Assembly (NCBI RefSeq): GCF_030997045.1
Contig: NZ_CP116899.1
Span: forward strand, 3,806,001-3,870,000
From: Microbulbifer sp. TB1203
GTDB taxonomy: Bacteria > Pseudomonadota > Gammaproteobacteria > Pseudomonadales > Cellvibrionaceae
Reading direction: 5' to 3'
Length of the DNA stretch: 64,000 nt
Part shown: positions 33,022 through 41,198 of the stretch, one piece after another
How the letters are laid out: the number at the start of each line of letters is the position of its first letter
Numbering within the stretch: the stretch's first letter is position 1
Translations under genes and position numbers: made by a program
The notes under the pieces: generated by a model
Databases searched by the model: none
The model's input: only the letters and a program-made list of their open reading frames with translations
What the model was told of the DNA's origin: nothing

Positions 33022-33696
33022 ATGGCGATCACGGACTGGCCGGCGGCGGAACGGCCGCGGGAGAAACTGTTGGAGCGGGGGCCGGAGGCGCTTTCGGACG
33101 CGGAGTTGCTGGCGATTTTCCTGCGCACGGGGATTCCCGGACTCTCGGCGGTGGATCTGGCCCGTCAGCTGCTGGTGGATTTCGGCGGCCTGCGTCCGCT
33201 GCTGGAGGCGGACAAGCGGGAGTTCTGCCGCGGCAAAGGCCTGGGCGACGCCAAGTATGTGCAACTGCAGGCGGTGCTGGAAATGGCCCGCCGCCACCTG
33301 GCGGAATCCCTGCAGCGCACCGATGCCCTGTGCAGCCCCGACGCGGTGCGCAACTACCTGACCGCGCAGTTGCGCCACCGCCGGCGCGAAGTATTCTGCT
33401 GCCTCTACCTGGACAGCCAGCACCGGGTCATCGCCTTCGAGGAGCTGTTCGAAGGCACCCTCAACGCCGCCAGCGTCTACCCGCGGGAAGTAGTACAGGC
33501 GGCGCTGCACAAGGGCGCGGCGGCAGTGATCCTGGCCCACAACCACCCCTCCGGGGTGAGTGAGCCCAGCCAGGCGGATATCTGGATCACCGAGCGGTTG
33601 AGCCAGGCGCTGGAGCTGGTGGACATCAAGGTACTGGACCATATGATCGTGGGAGAAGGGGCGGCGCTGTCTTTTGCCGAGCAGGGGTTGCTTTAG
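33022..33696 (+). CDS. radC: RadC-family JAMM/MPN-domain protein
   Basis: The 224-residue product has an N-terminal helix-hairpin-helix region (about 1-95) and a C-terminal MPN metalloprotease-like domain with His173, His175 (AHNHPSG) and Asp186, which would bind zinc. The family is named for an early link to DNA repair that is no longer accepted; its true role is unclear. The order coaBC-radC-rpmB agrees with other gammaproteobacteria. The TAG stop lies inside the terminal repeat of the element that follows. Confidence 0.95.
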   Translation: MAITDWPAAERPREKLLERGPEALSDAELLAIFLRTGIPGLSAVDLARQLLVDFGGLRPLLEADKREFCRGKGLGDAKYVQLQAVLEMARRHLAESLQRTDALCSPDAVRNYLTAQLRHRRREVFCCLYLDSQHRVIAFEELFEGTLNAASVYPREVVQAALHKGAAAVILAHNHPSGVSEPSQADIWITERLSQALELVDIKVLDHMIVGEGAALSFAEQGLL

Positions 33697-33878
33697 AGCC
33701 TGTTTGGAGTCTTCATATCGTCCCCGTTCCGTGCGGGGCCGGTATGGGTGCCTCTTTCCGGGACACGCTGTAAATACGTCCCTGTACGCTCGTAATCGGC
33801 ATCCATGCCTCATACGGTCCCGGAAAGAGGCACCCATACCGGCCAGGCGAGTTTTGCGCGAGACTCCAAACAGGCTCT
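33695..33878. mobile_element. 184-bp palindromic element with 18-bp terminal inverted repeats
   Basis: AGAGCCTGTTTGGAGTCT (33695-33712) and AGACTCCAAACAGGCTCT (33861-33878) are perfect inverted repeats. A second inner pair, CCGGTATGGGTGCCTCTTTC (from 33740) and its complement GAAAGAGGCACCCATACCGG, also match. The element is non-coding and begins within the radC stop codon. A shorter relative is at 28202-28256. It is probably a non-autonomous mobile or REP-like element. Confidence 0.65.
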
Positions 33879-33905
33879 GAATGTGGTGCCTGGCGCTGTG
33901 CTCTC

Positions 33906-33972
33906 AGGAGCCTGCTTGCAGGCGAAAAGGGCGGAACTCCGTAGCTGTTCGCTTGCAGGCAAGTTCCCACAG
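33906..33972. repeat. GGAGC-TTGCAGGCGAA inverted repeat
   Basis: AGGAGCCTGCTTGCAGGCGAA and the inverse TTCGCTTGCAGGCAAGTTCC flank about 25 bases. The form is that of REP pairs in Pseudomonas, and a related pair is at 63512-63573. The stretch 33879-34144 otherwise holds only the ribosomal protein promoter and leader. Confidence 0.55.
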
Positions 33973-33993
33973 GCCGATTATGTTGTTCAGAAC

Positions 33994-34022
33994 TTGCCCC
34001 CAAGGGGCTCTTCTGGTATAAA
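33994..34022 (+). promoter_or_regulatory. Sigma-70 promoter for rpmB-rpmG
   Basis: TTGCCC (33994-33999) and TATAAA (34017-34022) are separated by exactly 17 bases, a strong match. Transcription would start near 34030, about 115 bases before rpmB, leaving a GC-rich leader. Confidence 0.7.
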
Positions 34023-34144
34023 ACGCCGCTCTTTTGCGGCCGGGCCAGATTCTATACAGATACCGCGTCCGCCCAGGAACCGGATTAATCAGTCCCCGCA
34101 CCGCTCCGTCACAGCGGGCTCGAGAGTTTTGAAGAGGCCATCAG

Positions 34145-34381
34145 ATGTCCAAGGTATGTCAGGTCACCGGTAAGCGCCCGGTCACCGGTAACAATGTATC
34201 CCACGCTAAAAACCGCACCAAGCGCCGCTTTGTGCCCAACCTGCACAGCCACCGTTTCTGGGTCGAATCCGAGAAGCGCTTCGTGAAGCTGCGGGTATCC
34301 GCCAAAGGAATGCGCGTGATCGATAAGAAAGGTATCGACACCGTGCTGAGCGAGCTGCGCGCCCGCGGCGAAAAATTTTAA
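34145..34381 (+). CDS. rpmB: 50S ribosomal protein L28
   Basis: This 78-residue basic protein starts MSKVCQVTGKRPVTGNNVSH and contains TKRRFVPNLHSHRFWVESE, both diagnostic of L28. It is followed 35 bases later by rpmG, the usual pair. Confidence 0.98.
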   Translation: MSKVCQVTGKRPVTGNNVSHAKNRTKRRFVPNLHSHRFWVESEKRFVKLRVSAKGMRVIDKKGIDTVLSELRARGEKF

Positions 34382-34416
34382 CGGCGGCAGTCCGCTAAGA
34401 GATCGGAGACAGAACA

Positions 34417-34572
34417 ATGCGTGACAAAATTCGCCTGAATTCCAGCGCCGGAACCGGCCATTTCTACACCACCACCAAGAACAAGCGCAACATGCCGGAA
34501 AAAATGGAGATCAAGAAATACGATCCCGTTGTCCGCAAGCATGTGATGTACAAAGAAGGCAAGATCAAGTAA
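34417..34572 (+). CDS. rpmG: 50S ribosomal protein L33
   Basis: This 51-residue protein reads MRDKIRLNSSAGTGHFYTTT at the start and contains KNKRNMPEKMEIKKYDP, typical of L33. The version lacks zinc-binding cysteine pairs. It follows rpmB, and a strong terminator lies 24 bases after the stop. Confidence 0.98.
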   Translation: MRDKIRLNSSAGTGHFYTTTKNKRNMPEKMEIKKYDPVVRKHVMYKEGKIK

Positions 34573-34595
34573 CGATTGTGCCTGTAGCAGGATGG

Positions 34596-34623
34596 AAAAA
34601 GCCCGGAGTTTCCGGGCTTTTTT
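34596..34623 (+). terminator. Rho-independent terminator of rpmB-rpmG
   Basis: AGCCCGGA and TCCGGGCT form an 8-bp stem with loop GTT, preceded by an A-run and followed by five T residues. Confidence 0.93.
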
Positions 34624-34629
34624 GTGTGT

Positions 34630-34680
34630 GCCGGGAGCGCCGAGCTCTAGCTCGGCTCGCGGGCCGGAGGCCCGCCCTAC
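34630..34680. repeat. GCCGGGAGCGCCGAGC-family repeat, copy 1
   Basis: This stretch holds two small palindromes, GAGCTCTAGCTC and CGGGCCGGAGGCCCG. A close copy is at 63467-63510, upstream of priA. Both lie just before a DNA-metabolism gene, mutM here. Confidence 0.65.
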
Positions 34681-34699
34681 CCAACAAGCCCAAAGCAAA

Positions 34700-35515
34700 A
34701 TGCCCGAACTACCCGAGGTAGAAACCACCCGCCGCGGCTTGGCCCCACACCTGGAGGGCCACAGGGTCCGCTCGGCCAGGGTGCGCCAGCGCCAACTGCG
34801 CTGGCCGGTGGACAAGGGATTCGAGAGGCGCATCTCCGGTGCGAAGATCCTGCGCCTGGAGCGCCGCGCCAAGTACCTGCTGGTGCACACCGACCGGGGC
34901 TGCGCCATCTGGCACCTGGGCATGTCCGGCAGCCTGCGCCTCGTAGGTCCGGAGTGCGCGGCGGAAAAGCACGACCACATCGACTGGCAACTGGATAGTG
35001 GCCTGGTCCTGCGCTACCGCGATCCCCGCCGCTTCGGCGCCCTGCTGTGGACCGGTGGAGAGCCCGCGGAACACGAACTGCTCGCCCACCTGGGCCCGGA
35101 ACCCCTGTCCGGTGATTTTCACGGCGATTACCTGTTTTCCGCCTCCCGCGGCCGCCGCCAGGCAGTCAAGGCGCTGATCATGGACGGGCGTATCGTCGTG
35201 GGAGTGGGCAACATCTACGCCAGCGAGGCACTGTTTCTCGCCGGTATCCGCCCGGACAAGGCCGCCGGTTCCATTTCCCGCGCCCGCTACCTGCGCCTGG
35301 CCGAGGCCATCAAGGAAGTGCTGGGGCACGCTATCGAACAGGGCGGCACCACCCTGCGCGACTTTATCGGCGGCGACGGCCAGCCCGGCTACTTCGCCCA
35401 GCAGCTCAAGGTCTACGGCCGCACCGGGCAGCCCTGCCCCGGATGCGGCCGCGCGATCCGCGACCTGATCCTGGCCCAGCGCAACACCTTCTTCTGCAGC
35501 CGCTGCCAGCGCTGA
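34700..35515 (+). CDS. mutM: Formamidopyrimidine-DNA glycosylase (Fpg/MutM)
   Basis: MutM removes 8-oxoguanine and ring-opened purines and nicks the site. The ATG at 34700 gives 271 residues. The mature N-terminal proline and Glu (MPELPEVETTRRGL), Lys58, and the C-terminal zinc finger (CPGCGRAIRDL ... FFCSRCQR) are all present. The upstream extension of the frame crosses the terminator and repeat, so it is rejected. The order rpmB-rpmG-mutM is conserved. Confidence 0.97.
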   Translation: MPELPEVETTRRGLAPHLEGHRVRSARVRQRQLRWPVDKGFERRISGAKILRLERRAKYLLVHTDRGCAIWHLGMSGSLRLVGPECAAEKHDHIDWQLDSGLVLRYRDPRRFGALLWTGGEPAEHELLAHLGPEPLSGDFHGDYLFSASRGRRQAVKALIMDGRIVVGVGNIYASEALFLAGIRPDKAAGSISRARYLRLAEAIKEVLGHAIEQGGTTLRDFIGGDGQPGYFAQQLKVYGRTGQPCPGCGRAIRDLILAQRNTFFCSRCQR

Positions 35516-35564
35516 AGTTTCTCTATACTTCCGGCAGTCACCTGTCAGCCCCCGGTGCCCGCTC

Positions 35565-35723
35565 ATGGTCATGATGCTGCCCTTCCTCAGCGCGTTGATT
35601 TCCGCCTGGCTCGCCTGGCGCGGCCATTGCCGGGCAAGCCTCTGGTGGTGGCTGGTAACCCTGGCGATCTTTCTTATCTGGTGCCGCTTCCACATGACCA
35701 GTACCCTGGATATCTCGCTGTAG
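35565..35723 (+). CDS. Small hydrophobic protein (DUF5993-like)
   Basis: This 52-residue frame codes MVMMLPFLSALISAWLAWRG and a second span ending WCRFHMTSTLDISL. Two short membrane segments with a charged turn between them fit the small DUF5993 family, whose genes lie next to dsbB-like genes. Here a dsbB-like gene starts 2 bases after the TAG stop and has no good ribosome site of its own, suggesting translational coupling. The family call is from recalled patterns. Confidence 0.65.
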   Translation: MVMMLPFLSALISAWLAWRGHCRASLWWWLVTLAIFLIWCRFHMTSTLDISL

Positions 35724-35725
35724 TC

Positions 35726-36277
35726 ATGCAGACGCCCCGCACCTTCAGCCCGCTCCGCACCGCCGACGCCCTTGCGCTGCTGGGGGTGAGTGGCATCCTG
35801 TGGTTTGCCCTTATCTGGCAGCTGTGGCTGCGCGAACTTCCCTGCCCGCTGTGCCTGCTGCAGCGCGTGGCCTTTCTTATGGTGGGCATCGGCCTGCTGC
35901 TGAACCTGCGCTGCGGACCGCGACCGCTGCACTACACGGTGATACTGGTGTCCGCCCTGGGCGGGCTGCTTGCCGCCGGGCGCCAGGTGCTGCTGCACAT
36001 AGCACCCGGCGATCCGGGGTTCGGTTCTCCCTTCCTGGGGCTGCACTTCTACACCTGGGCCTTCATCGCCTTTTCCGCGCTGCTGCTGTACGCGGCGGTG
36101 ACGTTGGCGCTGGAGCATTTTGAGGATGCGGCGCCGCGCGCCCTCTCTCCGCTCGCGAACCTCGCAGCGGTCTCCTTCCTGGCCATAGCGTTGATCAACC
36201 TGGTGTCCACCACCCTGGAATGCGGCCTGGGGCCCTGCCCGGATAACCCCACGGAGTACCAGTTGCTGGGCCGGTGA
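35726..36277 (+). CDS. DsbB-like disulfide bond formation protein
   Basis: This 183-residue inner-membrane protein has about five hydrophobic segments. The first periplasmic cysteine pair is Cys40-Cys43 (ELPCPLCLLQR), matching DsbB, which passes electrons from DsbA to quinone. The second pair lies close to the C-terminus (ECGLGPCP), not in the central loop as in classical DsbB, so it forms a separate subgroup. A second, classical dsbB gene is at 57293-57784. It starts right behind the small hydrophobic protein gene. Confidence 0.85.
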   Translation: MQTPRTFSPLRTADALALLGVSGILWFALIWQLWLRELPCPLCLLQRVAFLMVGIGLLLNLRCGPRPLHYTVILVSALGGLLAAGRQVLLHIAPGDPGFGSPFLGLHFYTWAFIAFSALLLYAAVTLALEHFEDAAPRALSPLANLAAVSFLAIALINLVSTTLECGLGPCPDNPTEYQLLGR

Positions 36278-36366
36278 ATCCCGGGATGGGCAATGGCTTT
36301 AATTCAACGCAGCCCCCCTTTCTATACTTGTCCCGGAGTCCGCATTTTTTAGCGAAGGGGAAAACG

Positions 36367-36912
36367 ATGAAGAGCATCTGGATAGTCTGTGCCGTGGTGT
36401 TGCTCGCCGCCGGCTGCGACCGTAGGGAGCCATCTCCGACCACTGAAAAACCGGAAGCGCCGGCGGATCTGGCGACCCAGCCCGAGCCTGCGCCCGAGCC
36501 CGAACCGCTGCAGCTCTCCGGCGTCGAGCGACTGCTGGACCTGCGCGGGGGCCGCAGCCCGGGCGACTATATCGAGGCGGTGAAAAAATTCATTCGCGAC
36601 AACTCGGATCTGCAGGTGATCGTCGGCAAAGGCTGGGATGCCGCCGCCTTCGGCGAGGCGCCGCCCCACAAGGCGCAGCTGGATCAGGTCAACGACCTGA
36701 TTCCGATAGTGCTCTTCTCCCGCGACCACCGCACCATCTGGGCCAACTCCGAGGCCCTGGCCGCCGCCGGCATCAACGTCGACACGCCGAACCCGGAGGG
36801 CGGCGTGATCGAAAAGGCTGACAACGGCCTGCCTACGGGCCTGCTGCGGGGCAGCGCCGTGCAGCTGATTGAAAAAATCATTCCGAAACCAGCGAGTGAG
36901 GCGGCTCCATAG
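36367..36912 (+). CDS. Lipoprotein containing a fragment of an amidohydrolase (YtcJ-like) domain
   Basis: The ATG at 36367 gives 181 residues with a lipobox LLAAGC (Cys17) and a Pro/Glu-rich linker (about 20-50). The rest matches the middle of YtcJ-type amidohydrolase family 3 proteins: VIVGKGWDAAAFGEAPP, PIVLFSRDHRTIWANSEALAAAG and PNPEGGVIEKADNGLPTG. The metal-binding N-terminal and C-terminal parts of that family are absent, so it cannot be a complete enzyme. The location is probably the outer or inner membrane, facing the periplasm. It ends 4 bases before the convergent ggt stop codon. Confidence 0.75.
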   Translation: MKSIWIVCAVVLLAAGCDRREPSPTTEKPEAPADLATQPEPAPEPEPLQLSGVERLLDLRGGRSPGDYIEAVKKFIRDNSDLQVIVGKGWDAAAFGEAPPHKAQLDQVNDLIPIVLFSRDHRTIWANSEALAAAGINVDTPNPEGGVIEKADNGLPTGLLRGSAVQLIEKIIPKPASEAAP

Positions 36913-36916
36913 CCGG

Positions 36917-38635
36917 TTACTCGCCCAGGGCACTCCCTTCCCGCCGCGGATCGGCGCCGCCGTGCAGTTCGCCGTCGACAATTGCTATGGCGTGGATGCC
37001 GCTGTTGAGATCGCGCTGGGCAATTTTGTGGCCCATTTTTTCCAGCGCCGCCACCGTATCCGCGGAAAAGTAGCCGGCCTCCAACTCCACCCGGCCGCCG
37101 ATCGCGCCGATATTGCCGGCGGCGATGGCCTCGGCGATCGGCATGCCCAGCCCCAGGTGGTAGAGTGCGGTGCGCGCGGTGTAGTCGATAATCCGCGATC
37201 CGCCGGGGGAGCCCACCAGCAGGCGCATGTTCCCTTCCCCGTCGAACACGATGGTGGGTGACATGGACGAGCGCGGCCGCTTGCCCGGCTGGATGCGGTT
37301 GGCCACCAGGGCGCCGTCGGCGTTTTTCGGGGTAAAGGAAAAATCGGTGAGCTGGTTGTTGAGCAGGAAGCCCTTCACCAGCAGCCGCGAGCCGAAACCC
37401 GTCTCGATACTGGTGGTCATGCTCACGCCGTTGCCGTAGCGGTCGACGATGGACAGGTGGCTGGTGTTGGGCAGCTCCGGGGATTTCGCGGTCAGGCGTT
37501 TGTGCGCGAAAGCCGCCGGCTTGCCGGGCGCCACCGCGGTGGCTTTCTTCGGGTCGATCAGTTCGGCGCGCTTTGCCAGATAGGCCGGTGCCACCATCGC
37601 CGCAGTGGGGACTTCGACAAAATCCGGGTCGCCCACATAGGTATTGCGGTCGGCGAACGCCAGCTCGGACGCCTGCGCGAACAGGTGCGTGAGTTCGCTG
37701 TCGCCCGCCTCGTAGGGGTTCAGCGGGAAATGTTCCAGCATCCCCAGGATGGCGCCCACGGTGGTGCCGCCGGAGGACGGCGGAGCAGCGCCGCACACAC
37801 GGTACTCGAAAAAAATACTGCACACCGGTTCGCGCACCTTGGCGCGGTAGCCGGCCATGTCTTTTTCGGTGAGCAATCCCGGGTTGTCCGGGTCTTCGCG
37901 CACCGCCTCGACGATCGCCTCGGCGATTTCCCCTTCGTAGAAGGCGTCCGCACCTTTCGCGGCGATGGTGCGCAGTGTCTGCGCATAGTCCGGGTTTTTC
38001 AGTCTATGGCCCACCGGCAGCGGCACGCCGTCGGCGTCGAAAAAGTAGGCCTCGATGGCCGGGCGCGCGGCCACCTGGGGCATTCTTTCCAGCAACTGGT
38101 GCAGGCGCGGGGAGACAGTGAACCCCTGCTCCGCCAGTTCGATGGCGGGCTCGAACAGGGATTTCCAGGGCAGTTTGCCGTCGCGCCGATGGGCCAGCTC
38201 CAACATGCGCACCGCGCCGGGCACGCCCACCGAATAGCCGCCGATCACCGCCTGAAAAAACGGGCGCGGCTGGCCGTCGCGCATAAAGTAGTTTTCGTCC
38301 ACCGCAGCGGGCGCCGTCTCGCGGCCGTCGTAATAGTGAAGCTTTTTGCTGTCGGCGCGGTAGCTCAGCATAAAGGCGCCGCCGCCGATGCCGGAGGACT
38401 GGGGTTCCACCAGCCCCAACACCATTTGCGCGGCGATGGCCGCATCCACCGCGGTGCCGCCGCGGGCGAGTATCTGTTCCGCCGCGCGGCTGGCGAGGGG
38501 ATTGGCGGTGACCGCCATATATTCCCGCGCGCTGGCGGATTTGATTTCGCCGCGGCCGGTGGCGATTTCCGGTTGCGGCTCTTCGGCAAAGGCGGGGGAC
38601 AGGAAAACGATGAGGGCGAGGAGCGGGCTGCGCAC
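36917..38635 (-). CDS. ggt: Gamma-glutamyltransferase
   Basis: This periplasmic N-terminal nucleophile hydrolase cleaves gamma-glutamyl bonds of glutathione. The GTG at 38635 with GGGAG upstream gives 572 residues with a signal peptide ending near AFAEE; TTG 38653 is less likely. The self-cleavage and nucleophile threonine is Thr391 in NTSHLSIVD (usually TTH), and the substrate-binding SSMSPTIV and GSPGGSRII are intact. It is a single gene between the lipoprotein gene and coaD. Confidence 0.94.
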   Translation of the reverse strand: MRSPLLALIVFLSPAFAEEPQPEIATGRGEIKSASAREYMAVTANPLASRAAEQILARGGTAVDAAIAAQMVLGLVEPQSSGIGGGAFMLSYRADSKKLHYYDGRETAPAAVDENYFMRDGQPRPFFQAVIGGYSVGVPGAVRMLELAHRRDGKLPWKSLFEPAIELAEQGFTVSPRLHQLLERMPQVAARPAIEAYFFDADGVPLPVGHRLKNPDYAQTLRTIAAKGADAFYEGEIAEAIVEAVREDPDNPGLLTEKDMAGYRAKVREPVCSIFFEYRVCGAAPPSSGGTTVGAILGMLEHFPLNPYEAGDSELTHLFAQASELAFADRNTYVGDPDFVEVPTAAMVAPAYLAKRAELIDPKKATAVAPGKPAAFAHKRLTAKSPELPNTSHLSIVDRYGNGVSMTTSIETGFGSRLLVKGFLLNNQLTDFSFTPKNADGALVANRIQPGKRPRSSMSPTIVFDGEGNMRLLVGSPGGSRIIDYTARTALYHLGLGMPIAEAIAAGNIGAIGGRVELEAGYFSADTVAALEKMGHKIAQRDLNSGIHAIAIVDGELHGGADPRREGSALGE

Positions 38636-38696
38636 AAGAAGACTCCCGGTCAAACAGGTGTGCGCCGAGTGTATCAGAAAGTGCCGAAGCGAAGTT

Positions 38697-39173
38697 TTAG
38701 CGGAATTTTTCCATCAGCGCTTCCTGTACCGCCGGCGGCACGAACTTGGCCACGTCGCCGCCGAGGGAGGCGATTTCCCGCACCAGGGAAGAGGAGATAT
38801 AGGAGAGGTGCTCCGCCGGAGTGAGGAACAGGCTCTCCATTTCCGGCGCCAGCTGGCGGTTCATATTGGCCAGCTGGAATTCGTATTCGAAGTCGGAGAC
38901 CGCGCGCAGTCCCCGCAGTACCCCGTAGGCGTTCAACTGGCGCACCAGGTCGGCGAGCAGGATATCGAAGCCGATCACCTCCACGTTGGGCAGGTCACCC
39001 AGTACCCGCCGGGCCAGGTCAACCCGCTCGTCCAGGGTGAACAGCGGGTTTTTGCGGGTACTCGCCGCCACCGCCACGATCACGTGGTCGAACAGGCGAC
39101 AGGCCCGCTGCACCAGATCCAGATGGCCGTTGGTGATCGGATCGAAGGTTCCGGGGTAGACGACTTTTTTCAT
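38697..39173 (-). CDS. coaD: Phosphopantetheine adenylyltransferase
   Basis: CoaD adenylates 4'-phosphopantetheine, the penultimate step to coenzyme A. The ATG at 39173 gives 158 residues. The nucleotidyltransferase motif TFDPITNGHLDL (His17) and the conserved RGLRAVSDFEYEFQLANMNR and SYISSSLVREIA are all there. Upstream in-frame residues do not belong to the family. Confidence 0.97.
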   Translation of the reverse strand: MKKVVYPGTFDPITNGHLDLVQRACRLFDHVIVAVAASTRKNPLFTLDERVDLARRVLGDLPNVEVIGFDILLADLVRQLNAYGVLRGLRAVSDFEYEFQLANMNRQLAPEMESLFLTPAEHLSYISSSLVREIASLGGDVAKFVPPAVQEALMEKFR

Positions 39174-39284
39174 GGACCTGGGCTCTGTGGGGCCGAACGG
39201 GACGCGCATGGTAAACAATTTGTGGTCCGGGCTCAAAATCCGGAAGCCTGCACAAGTGCACCTTCGCGCACACCCGGAGACAAT

Positions 39285-41162
39285 TCAAGGCACTTTGGAA
39301 GGGGTGCGGAATCGCTTCAGCAGGCCGACCAGAACAGCGGTCAGTACAGTCCCGGCCAGGAGGGCTACGAGATAGCCCGGCCAGTGCTGCACCAGCGCGA
39401 TCACGAAAATTCCACCGTGGGGCGCCGGTAGCGCGCACCCGAAGGCCATCGACAGCGCCCCGGCCAGCATTGAGCCCGCGATGCAGGAAGGGATCACCCT
39501 CAGTGGGTCGGCGGCGGCGTAAGGTATGGCCGCTTCGGTGATATAGGAGGCCCCCATGATCAGGCAGGTGCGCCCGGACTGGCGCTCCAGGGTGTTGAAC
39601 ACGCCGGGAAACAGCAGCGTCGCCAGGCCGAGCCCCAACGGTGGCACCATTCCCCCGGCCATTGTTGCGGCCGGGGGGAGATAGTTGCCGGCTTCGATCG
39701 CGGCAATCCCAAAGGTATAGGCGGCCTTGTTGACCGGACCGCCCATGTCGATGGCCATCATTCCCCCCAGCAGGGTGCCCAGCACTATGCGGTTGGCAGC
39801 GGTGAGGCCGCTCAGCCAGTCCACCAGGGCAGTGTTGATCGCAATCATCGGTTCGGACAGCCAATACATCAGCCCTCCGCACAACAACAGCCCGGCCACC
39901 GGATAGATCAGAATAGTGCGCATCGCGTCCAGCGATTCCGGCAGCGGGCGGCAGAGCCGCTGCAGGAACAGGATCACATAGCCGCCGATCAGGCCGGCGA
40001 CCAGGCCGCCCAGAAAGCCCGTACCCGCCTGTGCGGCGATGTAGCCGCCGACCATCGCCGGCATCAGGCCGAGCCGGCCGGCGATGCTGTGGCCGATAAA
40101 GGCCGCGAAAACCGGCACCATCAGGCCGAAAGCACCCTGGGGGCCGCCCAGTTTGGCCAGTAGTTCCGCCAGCGGATGGTAGTAGGGGGAGTCGGGATCG
40201 GACGCATGGACCCCGAACATAAACGACAGCGCGATCAAGATGCCCCCGCCGACCACAAAGGGCAGCATGCCGGACACCCCCGCCATCAAGTGGCGGTATA
40301 TGGCCATCCTGCCTGCGGTTATCGCCGGCCCGCCGGGCTCACCGCGTTGCGCTTCGCCCTCCTCGGTTTCCGGCATTCGCAGCGCCGTCAGCAGCACCCT
40401 TTGGGGGTGCTGGATGGCGTCGCCCGCCGGGACCCGGAGCAGCGGTTTGCCGGCGAAGCGCTCCAGGTCGACGTCGCGGTCCGCTGCCAGGATGACCGCG
40501 TCGGCCCGCTGTATATCGTCGTCCGAGAGGGGGTCGCGCACGCCGCTCGCCCCCTGGGTTTCGACGTGGAGGTTCAGGTGCAGTTCGCGCGCCGCTTCCC
40601 TCAGCCGCTCGGCGGCCATATAGGTGTGCGCAATACCCACCGGACAGGCGGTCACGGCGACGAGGCGGATTTCATCTTCGGGCTCTTCGGCTGCCGGCGG
40701 CAACTCGACGCCTTCCGCCTCGGCAAAGCACCTGAGCACTTCCGGCGCCGAGCGGGCCTGGAACAGCTGTTTGCGAAAGGCCGGGTCGATCAGGTGGCAG
40801 GTGGCCGTGGCCAATATATTGAGGTGGGCGTTTTCGACATCCGTAGGCTCAGCGATCATCAGGAAAAAGTGCGACGGCTGGCCGTCGAGGGCCCCGAAAT
40901 CGATACCCTTCGGCACTATTGCAAAGGCGAGCGCGGGCTCCCGGACCGCGTCGGAGCGGGCGTGGGGCACGGCCACTCCCTGCTCCAGACCGGTGCTGCC
41001 GGCCTCCTCGCGTTCCCGCACGGCATCGAGAAAGGCCGCCGCATCTGCAAGCTTGCCGGCGCGATCAAGCAGCCCTACCAGCTTCGTCAGTATTTCGTCT
41101 TTGCTGCAGGCGGGTTGATCGACAACTATGCGATCGACGGCCAGCAAGTCGGTCAGGGACAT
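39285..41162 (-). CDS. Fructose-family PTS transporter, fused EIIA-EIIB-EIIC
   Basis: This 625-residue protein takes up and phosphorylates a sugar, probably fructose. EIIA (1-150) has the phospho-His67 in VAVPHARS, EIIB (165-265) has the phospho-Cys173 in VTACPVGIAHT, and EIIC (about 285-620) has eight or more membrane spans and GGPVNKAAY. The domain order A-B-C differs from E. coli FruA, which relies on a separate FruB. No EI, HPr, fruK or regulator gene lies nearby, so partners must be encoded elsewhere. Confidence 0.92.
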   Translation of the reverse strand: MSLTDLLAVDRIVVDQPACSKDEILTKLVGLLDRAGKLADAAAFLDAVREREEAGSTGLEQGVAVPHARSDAVREPALAFAIVPKGIDFGALDGQPSHFFLMIAEPTDVENAHLNILATATCHLIDPAFRKQLFQARSAPEVLRCFAEAEGVELPPAAEEPEDEIRLVAVTACPVGIAHTYMAAERLREAARELHLNLHVETQGASGVRDPLSDDDIQRADAVILAADRDVDLERFAGKPLLRVPAGDAIQHPQRVLLTALRMPETEEGEAQRGEPGGPAITAGRMAIYRHLMAGVSGMLPFVVGGGILIALSFMFGVHASDPDSPYYHPLAELLAKLGGPQGAFGLMVPVFAAFIGHSIAGRLGLMPAMVGGYIAAQAGTGFLGGLVAGLIGGYVILFLQRLCRPLPESLDAMRTILIYPVAGLLLCGGLMYWLSEPMIAINTALVDWLSGLTAANRIVLGTLLGGMMAIDMGGPVNKAAYTFGIAAIEAGNYLPPAATMAGGMVPPLGLGLATLLFPGVFNTLERQSGRTCLIMGASYITEAAIPYAAADPLRVIPSCIAGSMLAGALSMAFGCALPAPHGGIFVIALVQHWPGYLVALLAGTVLTAVLVGLLKRFRTPSKVP

Positions 41163-41198
41163 GGGGACTTCCTACCCGGAGATGGCAATCCCTGGTTC

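Noticed and set aside
30998..33361. 787-residue frame on the plus strand
   Set aside because: It crosses algC and coaBC in antisense and enters radC in another phase; all three real genes are complete.
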